A stretch of DNA of 64,000 nt from Monoplex corrugatus (lineage: Eukaryota > Mollusca > Gastropoda > Littorinimorpha > Ranellidae): the NCBI GenBank assembly GCA_030674185.1, contig CM060312.1:7695132-7759131 (forward strand). Reading direction: 5' to 3'. Both the position numbers and the translations under genes were made by a program. The notes beneath the pieces were generated by a model. That model saw nothing but the letters and a program-made list of their open reading frames with translations, made no database searches and had not been told where the DNA came from. Positions 23,301 through 34,912 of the stretch are shown here, one piece after another; position 1 is the stretch's first letter; each line of letters opens with the position of its first letter.

Positions 23301-25095
23301 TCTTTTATGCCTTCTTTTATGCGTTACATATCCTTATTCTATAGTACGACATAGTATGACCTTGTATGCTACGACAGAAAACTTCCGTTATATTGTAGTT
23401 GTGGTTTCTTTTCATATACATTGCCAAGTCAACTTATTCTTGACATGGATGACAAGTGGTTGCTTTATTTGAACGCTATGTTTTCCCATCCCATTCCCTA
23501 AAAGTCCCATGAATCAGAACACATTGTGCAAGAAGCTACTGGTCTTTAATATTGGGAGGATTCCACACAACTACTTCTGCTCATCATTCCAGTATCCTGT
23601 GGCTGGTCTCTGCTCCAGTCATCTCAGCTCAACAATTGAAGCCATCCTTCATTTGACTCCAACGTAAGTGGACTCCTTTCACACACCTTCATCTTCACTG
23701 TGGTATTCACCGCTTCATCCACAGTTTGCATACGAGACACATTTCTTTGCCACATGTATCGCCAACTTCACGTCTTCCGTCATCAGGCAGTCTGCGTTTC
23801 TTCTTTGTCTTCAGCCTGACTGCTTTCTGAAAAACCAGTTCACCTCCCTCATTCACGTTTCTATGGACGTCCTTCTGCATACGTCATATGGACATGAACT
23901 ATGTGTGCATGGTGTTTCTCGAGGTGCAAATACGACATATGTACACGTGTGAGAGTCTTGACTGTGTAAACCGAATTTTGCCTACCACAACTGGTGAATG
24001 ACATCTTCCTGGAAACTGACCTGCCCAGCCCGGCTGCTACAGTGCTGCCGCCAGCATGCACATGGGTGTTCGGATTCATCCCATTTCCCATAAATCTTCT
24101 TTGCTAAATTCCCTTATTCCCAAACCTTCCTATCGCCTGTCAATCATGTACGAAAATATGCGTTGCATTGTACCTTATTTCATTACGTTCCCATTCCCCC
24201 TATACTGTTACAAAAAAAAAAAAGAGGACATATTTTGCGGGGGAGGGGACATATTATCACAGGGTCCTATTATCACAGGGTCCCCCTCAGACCGTATTGT
24301 TAGACGGCCCTCAGACCGTATTATTAGACGGCCCTCAGACCGTATTGTTTTACAGGTAAGTAAGGTTTGCGTAATGATCACGCCATCCATGAATTAATTG
24401 GTTACTCAGACGTTTTCCACCGAGCAGGATCTAACGCTCACATTGGTCTTATCCAACTATAGAGGGTAGGTTATCTAGTACACAAAAGATTTCAGCAAAT
24501 ACCAACGTCCAAGCGAAAAGTCCAGGGCCGCCAGGTGCCAAAGATTGCTTGGTTATTCAAATTTCGATGTCCAATGAAAGACAGGTTAGTTATTCAAATT
24601 TCGATGTCCAATGAAAGACAGATGGGAAGGTTTTGTGACAGAAACAACAGAAACGCACTGTATAAAGGCCAGAAAGTCAATCACTAGAAAAATTGACCAT
24701 TCGATTGCCACCCAGCCAGAGACCTTCCAACCTATCTTAGAGGTATGTAATCCCACGTCTCATTTTATACTTTCGTTAGGGTAGGGCTAGGAATAGGTAG
24801 TATGTTTGATTTTCCACAAAGCAAAGAATAGAGTAGGACATAAGAAAGTGTTCGGCATTCTAGTGATATGCAAGTTCTGATGATTTGTAATGCATCTTAG
24901 GATTTTAGGAATATTAGGACCCAGGACAGTAGGAATGGTGAAACACGTTTATGCTGAAGTTGACTGCTTAAATAAATACGTCGTAGTTATTAATTTATGT
25001 GTGGACTGCTTATGAGAATCATGTCTAGTGTGGTTAGTGCATTTCTTCTCGTCACTCTCCTTCCTTGTTGTGTGTGTGGCTTCTAAGTAGAGAAA
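20301..25095 (+). mobile_element. Non-coding element bounded by 0.85-kb direct repeats (LARD-like)
   Basis: The direct repeats 20301-21161 and 24252-25095 differ by roughly ten substitutions and one 23-bp indel. They flank about 3.1 kb without any recognisable gene. A purine-rich tract (GCGGGGGAGGGGA, about 24237-24249) sits just before the right repeat, like a polypurine tract. Each repeat contains three copies of a CAGACCGTATTGTT motif and two copies of a ~30-bp motif with ATTTCGATGTCCAATG. I could not find a clear target-site duplication or TG..CA ends, so LTR-retrotransposon derivative is the best but not the only reading. Confidence 0.6.
22127..22230. repeat. Degenerate GTATCATTG-type short tandem repeat
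   Basis: About nine imperfect copies of GTATCATTGT/GTATCATCG inside the element's internal region. Confidence 0.7.
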
Positions 25096-25325
25096 CAATT
25101 CTTCATATACATCCCCAATTCACCTTCCTCTTATACATGACACCACCCAAACCCTCCTTCTTGCGATAGTAGTTTGGGGAGATTGCCGAAGATTGCGCTG
25201 TTGTGAGGATTTGGAACATTTTTGCAACTCCAACTGAGCCAGTCTGATTTCCTTGAAGGTACCCAGGGTCAAGCCCCTACCAGCAGTGCCTCAGCCTTCA
25301 TCACCGCTACTTGGCTAGGTCCAAT

Positions 25326-25480
25326 AGAGGTGTGAGGGGTGGTGGGGGTGATGGTGAAAAAGTAACAGGGGGAGGGGGTCAGGGATGGAAAAATGACTGG
25401 GAGGGATGGCAGGGAGAGGGGGGTTTAGGGGGTAGTGGTCAGGAGGAGGGCAAGGCGGGAGGGTTGGGGGGGAGGTTGTT
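25326..25480. repeat. G-rich tract on the plus strand
   Basis: Dense G runs (GGTGGGGGTGATGG, GGGGGAGGGGGTCAGGG, GGGTTGGGGGGGAGG) just beyond the C-terminal end of the CR1/L2-like ORF, so probably its 3' UTR. The composition suits G-quadruplex formation; this is inference. Confidence 0.7.
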
Positions 25481-25487
25481 ACAGGTT

Positions 25488-26422
25488 CTAGAGATGGGAG
25501 GCCAGTCTGGACTTGAAGCAGTCCAGTGACTCAGCTGTCACAACCTCCTGAGGCAACTTGTTCCATTCAGGTATGGTCCTCGAGAAGAACGTCATCTGCC
25601 TGTACCGTGTCGTGCAGGTAGGAATGTCGTAGCTCAGGTTGTTGTTTGTCCTAGAGCTCAGCCTGCTGTCAGGTGGTTTGGGCAGGTACATGGAGCTAAT
25701 GGAGATGAGACCGTGATGGAACTTATAAAACATCTCCAAGCGGGCTTTCTTACGACGCTGTTGCAGAGAAGGCCAGTTGAGGGAGTCAAGGATGGTGTCC
25801 ACGCATGGTGATTGGCGGTGGTGATTGGAGACCCATCTTGCTGCTCTTCGTTGGATCTTCTCAAGGTCCTCAATCTCGTTTGCAGTGTAGGGATCCCAGA
25901 CGGTGGCTGCATACTCAAGAAGTGGGCGAAGAAGGGCTTTGTACGCAGTTTCCTTTGTCTTCTTGTTGCCAATCTTGAGGTTGCGCCAGATGAAGCCTAG
26001 CGTCTCGCTGGCTTTCTTTGTGATTCCCACTGCATGTTGTCCTGGATGTTGACACCAAGGTACTTAGTGGTGTTGACGTTTTCAAGATTTTGTCCATGTA
26101 GCTCATACGCAGGGGCGATCTTGTTCCGCTTCCGAGAGACTCTCAGCGTTGAGCACTTCTGTGGATGGAACTCCATGGACCACTTCTTCTCCCAGGCGGT
26201 AAGGGAGTGGAGATCTTCTTGTAGTACTCGCTCGTCTTTTTTCTCCATGATGGTCTTGCTGCACATTGTATCGTCGGCAAATAGGCGGATCTTCGACTTG
26301 ATGCCATCAGGAAGGTCGTTTATGTACAGGAGAAAAAGACTCGGACCAAGGACTGAGCCTTGAGGGACACCGGATTCCACAGGTAGGAAGTCGGATCTTG
26401 TTCCCTCCACCACCACAGCCTG
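25488..26422 (-). pseudogene. CR1/L2-like LINE reverse transcriptase fragment
   Basis: The minus strand starts abruptly at 26422 within RT. It shows SGVPQGSVLGPSLFLLYIND and the catalytic FADDT (RLFADDTMCSK), then TTKYLGVNIQDNMQWE; after a frame change near 26020 it continues ASETLGFIWRNLKI, LLRPLLEYAATVWDP, RRAARWVSNHH and TFFSRTIPEWNKLPQEVV. This is the RT/C-terminal order of the CR1/L2/Jockey group. No endonuclease part is present. The exact clade needs a tree. Confidence 0.85.
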
Positions 26423-26522
26423 TGTCTTACTTGATTAAAAGCCTTGATATAGTCAGCAAAGCATAAATATAAATCCTTATTCAACTCCACTGACCTCTCT
26501 ATGATAGTTCTTAGGATGTGTC
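26423..26522 (-). mobile_element. RTE-like LINE, 5' part of split copy C
   Basis: The minus strand encodes LRTIIERSVELNKDLYLC and DYIKAFNQVRH, the residues immediately before the start of the 19229-20250 fragment. The two pieces together form one LINE copy interrupted by 6.2 kb. The interval 26523-27599 upstream of the phosphatase shows no recognised element. Confidence 0.8.
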
Positions 26523-27599
26523 TGATAGTTCTACATAATAGAAGGGAAATATAAAACAATCATCAGTAACTAGCATGTATGTTTTCATCGATTATTATGA
26601 TTATTGAATTTTATTAAGATTTTGATTTTAATGGATGCTTTGAAAAAGCACAAGAGGCATAAACTTCAGTGCTGTTGTTAATTACTTTTGTTTGTTTTTC
26701 AGAGTGCTTTTTTTTTGTTAACATGCCGACAATACTTCCGTTTCCCTCGGAGCGGAGTCCTTAGATTTAATTTTTACATATCTTGATCTTGATATACACG
26801 TCACAGAACCACGCTTTGGGTCAGAAATAAAGACGTTCTATTTATAACGTTTTTGGTTAGCACTTACGTCAGATTTCAAGGTTGTATAGCTACTGTGTGT
26901 CTAATCGTGATCGTGAACTCAAAACGCAAGTGGAGGTGGCCTCATCGTCCGATAGGTCCTGCATTAGTTTTGCAACACGGAAATAAAACAAAGATTAATA
27001 ACTATATGATTTTTAGATAGAACTTTACATCAGTTTTGTGGGTTACTAAAGGTTGCGGGTTACCAATAATAATTTGCTGCATGCCTACAACAATAACACA
27101 CACACGCGGGCATCAATCTGATCTAGAGCATCTGTGTAACACATTGATGACACGCCGGAACTGGCAAAGCGCTGTGTTTATTATATCTAGACCTAGCTCA
27201 AGAGATCTGTGACGAAAAAAGAGCATATTTGATATCTAGAAGTACACAGTTCGAACAGTCATTTGAAGCTTTTATCATTGTTTCTTTAGGCTAAATCTAT
27301 CTTTGTTGCTAGACCTGTGCACAAGACCTGATCTAAAGGCAGAGGCCTAACGCAGTCTTCCAAAATAGATCTAATCAGCCCCTCCAGTTTGAACATGCGT
27401 GTGGTTCTGCGGATATGTGGTTGAAGTTTTAATTGCACGTTGTCCTGGGGTTCCCTGGAGAAGGAAATTAGCACGCTGCTCTCTCATATTTACTTGCCAA
27501 AGACACAATCGACAGACTGCCATACTTTCTAAAGCAGTACTAAACAGCACAAAACCTAACAAAGATAATATCAACTTCCACAACAACAAAAACAGAACT

Positions 27600-29557
27600 A
27601 TGTATAACATCTCGGTAACACAGAGACACTCATGGAAAATGCTGCTCTTAGTTGTGATGTTGTTCAGTTTGTTGTATGCTGCCAGAACATTAGCACATGA
27701 TGGAGGTCTGCAAGCACAACGTATGCAGAAATTTGTGGGTTTAGCACAGCCAGAACAGATTCATCTTTCCTTTGGAGACACTGCTCAGGATATCGTTGTC
27801 ATGTGGGCCACGTCCAGAGATGTCAAGTTTTACATTGAAGTAGCAGAAACAACAAACAAAATGCAAAAAATAGAAGCAGAAAGAGCTGTCTTAGAAGAAT
27901 CAAGTGGGCGGGCAGCAAAGTATTTGCATCGTGTATACCTGGCAAAACTGAAACCTGGTGAAACATATGTGTATCGAATTGTTGGAGATTCTGGAGCAAA
28001 CTCAAATGTTTACTCCTTCAGGGTTCCACACAGTGCACCAAGAAAAGTTCACATCTTCATGGTTCTGGCTGACATGGGGCTGTCTTCAAGGAGTTTGCAG
28101 TTTCTGACGTACGAGGCAGCAAATGGCATGTATGAAGCCATGTTCCATATAGGTGACATTGCCTACAATTTACATCGAGACGAGGGCAGATTTGGGGACC
28201 GCTTTCTCAAGCTTGTGGAGAAATTTGCTGCAAAGTTGCCATACATGACAGTTCCTGGTGATCATGAGAGATTCCTGGACTACACACATTACAGGTATTG
28301 TCGAATGGTAAACATGTGTCATCTTCAATTTTCTCAGGATGGCTTTACAGTGCTTGGAAGGATACTTGCTAACAATACCACACGTCACATGTGATGGAAA
28401 GCAACCCAAAATAATCACAGTAAATGCCAGAAGTCTGCGCATAATAAACACTATGCAGTAATGAGGTCTTGAAGTTCTAGCATATGGTTTGCGCATACAT
28501 ACTATATCCTTACACGCGCATACATACTATATCCTTACACCAGTCATCATTAAAGGTTGGGGTGGGGATGTCAGTAGCACACATGGGCATCAAACTCACA
28601 ACCTCTGCATTTGCAGCATGATTTCTTAAGCAACTATATTATAATTTATATATATATATATGAATGCATATATAGCAGAAACCATAGTAGGCATAAATGT
28701 AACGGAAAAGAGTTCTTCGCCTAGTATGTTGACAGGGTATCTAACGTGAATGTGGAAGTAGTCAGTTGATGATGCTGTGACTGCTTCATCTTCCAGATGG
28801 TTCCAGTCAATTATCATTTTCATGAAAACCTGATTTCTGTATCAGTGTATGGCTGTTAGGAATCGTAAAAAGCTGTGTTGTTGTGAATTGACTGTTTGGT
28901 AATGAAGTTTTCTTTTGTACTGTTTTGTATTCTGTGAGTTGTGTTGTGGGCAGATACAGTTTCTGTCCTGGCGATGATGTGTGTCTTGTTGGTCAAGACA
29001 GTTGACCCACCATGATCATCTCTTGTTCAGTTGTCTTCTCATTTAATTCAGTAAATGTTTTCTATTTCATGCAACATTTTGTACACAGAAGTATGTATTG
29101 CACTGCGGATGTTACCTGTGGTTGTCAAAATATGCTCAAAAGTAGCGACCCTTTTTACTTCAGTTGAGCTGTTCTGCATAGATTTAGGTGCAGTACGGTC
29201 TCAGTGTCAAAACCTAAATTTCAGCAGGTTTTGGTGTTTTTTCTTGTGTGTACAGCACTACAGGTATTAGTTAAAGGGAGTTGGTCCTGTTCTGAGGACC
29301 CTCAGACAGTTTTGTTATAGTAGTAGCAGCTTAGTTCTTTCCCTTTGTACATTATTTTACTACATGCAGCACTTGGTAGTCACAGCATTCATGTATAAAT
29401 TTCAAGTTATGCATACACATGAATATTATAATAATAATAATAATAATTACAATATTTATATAGCGCAAAATCTCGACAAAATCAAATCTAAGTGCTGAAA
29501 CAGACACACACGCACGCACGCACGCACGCACGCATGCACGCACGTACACACGCGCAC

Positions 29558-29638
<81 letters not shown>

Positions 29639-32600
29639 TGGCTAAAAATGGGAAGAAAGAATAAAAGCAATAAAAGCAAGAATAAAAGCAATGGAAAATT
29701 ATAGAGAGCATATCATATACAATAATTTATATATTATAACAAAGTGTTCCCCTCCGAGCGGAGACAGGCTGCAGAGGGGGGTTGAGTGAGGTTAGGATTT
29801 TGTGCAGAGGAGAAAAGGTGAGTTTTGAGAGCGGACTTGAAGGAGACAAAAATAGGTTGCTGATGGACTGAGAGAGGAAGTTTGTTCCAGGAGAGTGGAC
29901 CAGAAACAGCGAAGGCTCGTGGACCATAGGTATTGAGCTTAGTGCGTGGAAAGCGAAAAGTCAGAGGATCGGAGGCAGAGCGGAGGGTATTATAATGTGA
30001 ATGCACTGTCTGCACACATAAACAGTTCTCTGTATTACTGCATACAAACGTATTAAACTTATCACTTACCTAAACAACCTATACATGTGTATAAACTACT
30101 AAACTACTTGTAGATATAAATAGATTTAAACTAATGAATACACACACTCTGTGACACAGACCTACAAATATATAGGCATAGGCACACACTGGCATTATAT
30201 TCATACCTGTAAGCACATGACATGTGCACACACATACACACATAAACTACAGTATATAAATAGAGTTTAGTAAGTTTTAAATGTGAAACTCATGCTCTGT
30301 AATCATTCTTTGATGATAATCTGTATTCTTCATTGTCATGTAATCTTTTATCTGTCTTTTGTGCTTGTTGCAAGTAGGAGCTCATTCAAAATACTATCAC
30401 TTGGACTACTGCTACTACTTAAGGGCTTAATGATGGAAAAAACTCCTTCCTTGATCTGGGATTGGGAATTTAACTTGTCATATGCAGTAATGCACTTCCA
30501 AAGAAGACAGGGGCTATAGAATGCGAACTCCCGAACTCCATCGCACAATCAGCTTGATGAGTCATGTAACAAAAATCTTATTAAGAATAATCATGATGAG
30601 GACGAGGAATAGAATCAAAAGAGAATAGCAGAAGAGCAGTGTGAATTTGTCGAAGGGAAAGGAACTATTAACGCCATATGCATCCTAAGAACTATCATAG
30701 AGAGGTCAATCGAGATGAATAAGGATTTACATTTATGCTATGTTGATTATACCCAGGCTTTTGATCAGGTAAGACATGAAGAATTAATCAACCAACTAGA
30801 AAGACTCAATATTGATGGAAAAGATCTACGAATAATCAGGAGTATGTATTGGGAACAAACAGCTGCAATGAGAATAGAAAACGATTTAAGGTCTTTCCAA
30901 AACAAAAGAGAATCAGACAGGGTTGTGTTTTGTCACCAGATCTGTTTTCACTTTACAGTGAAAACATCATGAGAAACCTAGAGGAAGATCCTGGATTAAA
31001 GGTTGGAGGAAAAATGATAAACAACATTCGATATGCAGATGACACCGTGCTGATTGCAAAAAATAAAAGGGACCTACAAAACCTCGTGAATATACTGGAA
31101 ATAGAAAGCAAAGGTGAGGGGTTGGAACTAAACAGCAAGAAGACTGAAGTCATGGTGATCAGTAAAAAACATGAAATCCCCTCATGCAAAATAACAGCAA
31201 ACAGCACAACCTTGAGACAGGTTAATAAGTTTAAATACCTGGGAACGATCATCTCCCAGATGGCAGATGCACATCAGAAATAGCCAGCAGAATCGGTCAA
31301 GCCAAAACAGCATTCAAGAAGATGAAAAGCATTCTTACCAACGAATGCCTATTAGTTAACATCAGGAAGAGAGTTTTTGAATGTTAATTGTTATAGGCCC
31401 TATAGAACCGATAATGTTATACGATTGTGAGGCCTGGACAGTCAACAAGCAAAGCCAGAACAAGATTGAGGCAGCCGAGATGTGGTTTCTAAGAAGAATG
31501 TTGAGAGTTCCTTGGACAGCAAAGAAAACAAACGAGACAGTCTTGATGGAGGCAGACACAAGAAGATCATTCATATGGAAGATTAGGAAAAGACAAGCAA
31601 CATTTATAGGCCATTTTATGAGGAAAGGGGAATTGGAGCACCTGGTCACAACAGGAAAGCTGGAGGGAAAGAGAGTACCAGGTAGACCCAGGGAGAAAAT
31701 ATTGGACGGACTTGCAGAGTGGCTGAGGACAGAGAGGGTGGAAGAGGTGTTTGAGACAACAAGGGATAGAAACAGATGGAAGTCCGTGATCGCCAACACC
31801 ATGTGGCAAGGCACTTGATGATGATGATGATATGCTACAGAGCTTGGGACTTATCACATGCTACATATACAGGACTTGGGACTTATCACATGCTATATAA
31901 GTATATATACAGGACTTGGGACTTGTCATATGCTACATATACAAGACTTGGGACTTATCACATGCTTCATATACAGGACTTGGGACTTATCACATGCTAC
32001 ATATACAGGACTTGGGACTTGTCACAGGCTACATATACAGGACTTGGGACTTATCACATACTACATATACAGGACTTGGACTTGTGTCATGCTACATATA
32101 CAGGACTTGGACTTGTGTCATGCTACATATACAGGACTTGGGACTTGTCATATACTACATATACAGACTTGGGACTTGTGTCATGCTACATATACAGGAC
32201 TTGGACTTGTCAATGCTACATATACAGGACTTGGGACTTGTGTCATACTACATACAGCATTGGGACTTGTGTCATGCTACATATACAGCATTGGGGCTTG
32301 TGTCATGCTACATATACAGACTTGGGACTTGTCACATGCTACATATACAGGACTTGGACTTGCATATCTACATATACAGGACTTGGACTTGTGTCATACT
32401 ACATATACAGGCATTGGGACTTGTGTCATGCTACATATACAGGCATTGGGACTTGTCACATGCTACATATACAGAGCTTGGGACTTGTCATATGCTACGT
32501 GTACAGGACTTGGGTCATGTTGCATGTTATATGCAGATTTGGGACTTGTCAAATGCTACAGGACTTGGGACTTGTAGTGTTTGTCGCATGCTCAGCAACA

Positions 32601-33726
32601 TGTTTAGTGAATTTTGTGACAAATAGTGATAGATCATTGCTGTCTATGAGGCTTTTATCTAAATACCTCTTTCCCATCATTTTTGCCCTTATCTCAGTCT
32701 TTGCAAGGAGCTGCACACGCAACAAGTTATGGAGAATCTAAGACAGATACTTTGTGCCAGGCCCTGGTGATACAAGGATGTTTGAACTACTGAGCCATCT
32801 CTGCTTTTATCTGTGTGCAGATACAGATTCTCCATGCCCAACACTAAGTGGCCGATGCCCAAGGACCAGCTGTGGTACAGCGTCAACGTTGGTCCTGTCT
32901 GTTTCATCTCTCTCAACACAGAGGTTTTCTACACTCTCACTGACCAACAAGAAGCTCTCTTGACTTGGTTGAAGGATCAGCTTTACATCGCCAATGTCCA
33001 GCGAGAACAGCACCCCTGGGTCATCGTCTTGGGTCACCGCCCTATGTATTGCTCGCCCTCGGACACTGACGGTCAGTTGGACTCTTCCTCTGACAATTCA
33101 GACTGTTCCAGTAAAAACGCCTCTGCTATCAGAGCTAAGCTGGAAGATCTGTTCTTTGAAGAAGGTGTGGACCTGTATATCAGTGGTCACAGGCATAATT
33201 ATGAAAGAAGCTGGCCTCTGTACAGAGGCAAAGCGTTCCAACATGGATACAGAGATCCTAAGGCTCCCGTTCACATCATTAACGGAGCAATGGGATATGA
33301 ATATCTGTCTGAGACGATCCCACACCACAGAGTTGGAGTGCTTTTACTATGTCGGACCCAAGGAAAGAATTATATGGTAGGTTGGAAGTGCTGAACAGTA
33401 CCCATCTTTTATGGGATGTGTTTGCTGCCAGCAACAACCAGCTCATCGACTCCATTGCCATAACTCAGTACAGGCATGGGTCCTTTGGCAAACCAGGAGA
33501 CGAGGCGTATGAAACCATGATCAAATTGCAGCAGCTCCCACCTGCTCCATTTCACTGGCACCCTCCGGAGGAAAGTGAGATCAAAGTGCCCGTATTTCAT
33601 GCTTTGTATGCACTGCCTCCATCCACACGCAAGTTGTCCCTGATGACAATATGTTGGACTCTGATTATCATTCTTGTGGGAGTCCTGTGTATACCTCGGG
33701 TCAGACGCAGAGTGTGTAGGAGATGA
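27600..33726 (+). CDS. ACP7: Purple acid phosphatase, ACP7/PAPL type, two exons, one frame break
   Basis: Exons are 27600-28294 and 32821-33726 (CACATTACAG/GTATTG to GTGTGCAG/ATACAG), joining as THYRYRFSMP. A start at 27639 (MLLLVVMLFSLLYAA) gives a clean signal peptide; 27600 is the upstream alternative. A fibronectin-like N-domain (PEQIHLSFG, VVMWAT) precedes the metallophosphatase domain with ligand motifs LADMG, GDIAYN, PGDHE, LGHRPMYC and SGHRHNYER. The third motif normally reads GNH; here the metal-bridging Asn is Asp. The reading frame breaks near 33326-33334: the first frame ends at a stop near 33394, while the homologous C-terminal part (WSAFTMSDPRKELYGRLEVL to the stop at 33726) is in another frame, one base missing. 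The C-terminus ends in a membrane helix (TICWTLIIILVGVLCI) with a basic tail. Likely secretory-pathway or surface phosphatase, two-metal enzyme; substrate unknown. Confidence 0.85.
28497..28546. repeat. Short direct duplication in the phosphatase intron
   Basis: A ~25-bp motif (CATACATACTATATCCTTACAC preceded by GCG) occurs twice in a row. The following ~90 bp have a weak minus-strand tRNA-like B box (GAGTTTGATGCCC); 28640-29420 shows nothing else recognised. Confidence 0.6.
29424..30010 (-). mobile_element. L2/CR1-like LINE 3' end, split by a CA array
   Basis: The minus strand encodes LRSASDPLTFRFPRTKLN, TYGPRAFAVSGPLSWNKLPL and FKSALKTHLFSSA, the C-terminus of an L2/CR1-type ORF. It then ends with GCGCTATATAAATATTG and a (ATT)n tail at 29427-29452, a typical L2-like 3' terminus. 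A (CA)n/(CACG)n microsatellite of about 140 bp (29497-29636) lies in its 3' UTR. Confidence 0.8.
29497..29636. repeat. (CA)n / (CACG)n microsatellite
   Basis: ACGC repeats followed by about 70 bp of CA, inside the LINE 3' UTR in the phosphatase intron. The interval 30011-30490 shows nothing recognised. Confidence 0.95.
30491..31832 (+). mobile_element. RTE-like LINE copy D in the phosphatase intron
   Basis: Starts within the RT domain and runs through [39 protein letters not shown], the catalytic [11 protein letters not shown] and [17 protein letters not shown] to the usual 3' end with a (GATGAT) tail (31816-31831). Frame changes near 30895 and 31260 and stops near 31385 inactivate it. It lies in the same orientation as the host gene. 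Confidence 0.9.
31835..32575. repeat. ~30-bp minisatellite directly after the LINE tail
   Basis: About 24 imperfect copies of a unit with CATGCTACATATACAGGACT then TGGGACTTGT. Units vary by small indels, and all three frames are open, giving artefact ORFs. The array starts within a few bases of the LINE's ATG tail and ends 245 bp before phosphatase exon 2. Confidence 0.95.
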
Positions 33727-34074
33727 GAACCAGAAATGTGACTGTTGCTGCGTACGGTAATGGGAAAAGTGTGTCAAACAAACTAAAACAAACAAACAAA
33801 ATCAGTGAATGAATGCGTTCATATTATTGTGCGTTTTATAACTGGAAATTTTTTTTATAGGAGAATAATCCTGGAGATATAATTTACCAGTAGTCATTGT
33901 TTTGTAGAATTGAGGAAGATGTTTGATAAATAGACAAGTTGTGATATTACTGAATGAAACTTTTTCTTTCTCATTCCAAGGTTTGTTTTCTTTGATGCAT
34001 GTATGATAGTTGTTTGGCTCATGCTGCACAGGCAATTTGTTGAGCACTGCACAGTCTGCATTCTTCATCTTCAG

Positions 34075-34235
34075 TGGGCATGTATGTTTCCATTAGCCAC
34101 TAAATCTATATCCGGCTCTCAGGATCTTTTACATGCATATTTGATTTTCTGTGTGCATATGAAAGGGGGTCAGGTACTAGCAGATCAGCATATATGTTGA
34201 CCTGAAAGATTTCAAAAATCTCCACCCATTGGGTC
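34075..34235 (-). mobile_element. tRNA-derived SINE fragment
   Basis: The minus strand reads GGTGGAGATTTTTGAAATC, CAGGTCAACATATATGCTGA, then TAAAAGATCCTGAGAGCCGG, matching the body of the SINE at 2490-2740. The interval 33727-34074 holds the phosphatase 3' flank, with no clear AATAAA seen. Confidence 0.6.
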
Positions 34236-34380
34236 TGAACCCTTAGACTCCCTCACCCTGTCCACCAGCATCCTGCATTGTCAATAATGATAGCAAAGCG
34301 AAAACGTAACCCTTTGACTCCCTTGAGGAGTTAAAAGTTAAGTTTTTGCAGCTGGTGGATAGGGGGTGCAGGGTTCAAAG
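34236..34380. mobile_element. Family P element (copy 4)
   Basis: Contains AACCCTTAGACTCCCTCACC, CCACCAGCATCCTGCATTG and TAACCCTTTGACTCCCTTGA, followed by the inverted arm GTTAAGTTTTTGCAGCTGG. Confidence 0.6.
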
Positions 34381-34611
34381 CTAACCACTTGACTCACTAC
34401 ATGCATGGACCAGAAAATTGTATGGTTGAATGAAGTGTGTAACACTAAAGGATTACATTGGAACTGGACAATTAATGATTCTGACATACATATGTTCATG
34501 AGAGTAAGAGTTAAAAAAAAAGTAAAAAGAACGTCAGAAACAAACAAACTGATGCCTTGCACAGTCTATGGTTTGTAGGATCACAAGCTTTGCACTGTAT
34601 CACAGAACCTT

Positions 34612-34912
34612 CTTCAGGTGCATATGTATTATGAACCAAGCAAGCTTATGTATTATGAACCGAGCAGGCTTATGTATTATTAACCAAGCAGGCTTATGTA
34701 TTACGAACCGAGCAGGCTTATGTATTATGAACCGAGCAAGCTTATGTATTACGAACCGAGCAGGCTTATGTATTATGAAACCGAGCAGGCTTATGTATTA
34801 TGAAACCGAGCAGGCTTATGTATTACGAACCGAGCAGGCTTATGTATTATGAACCGAGCAAGCTTATGTATTACGAACCGAGCAAGCTTATGAATTAGGA
34901 ACCGAACAAGCC
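34612..34912. repeat. ~25-bp minisatellite
   Basis: About 12 copies of a unit with GCTTATGTATTATGAACC then GAGCAG, with T/C and length variants. The interval 34913-35413 holds no other recognised feature. Confidence 0.93.

Noticed and set aside
21552..24400. Several 60-119-codon ORFs inside the direct-repeat element
   Set aside because: No recognisable domains, overlapping frames and low-complexity hydrophobic composition; treated as chance.
29488..29711. Cys/Val and His/Thr repeat ORFs
   Set aside because: Microsatellite (CA)n translated.
31776..32741. 239-321-codon ORFs rich in YTGLGTC
   Set aside because: Translation of the ~30-bp minisatellite in the phosphatase intron.
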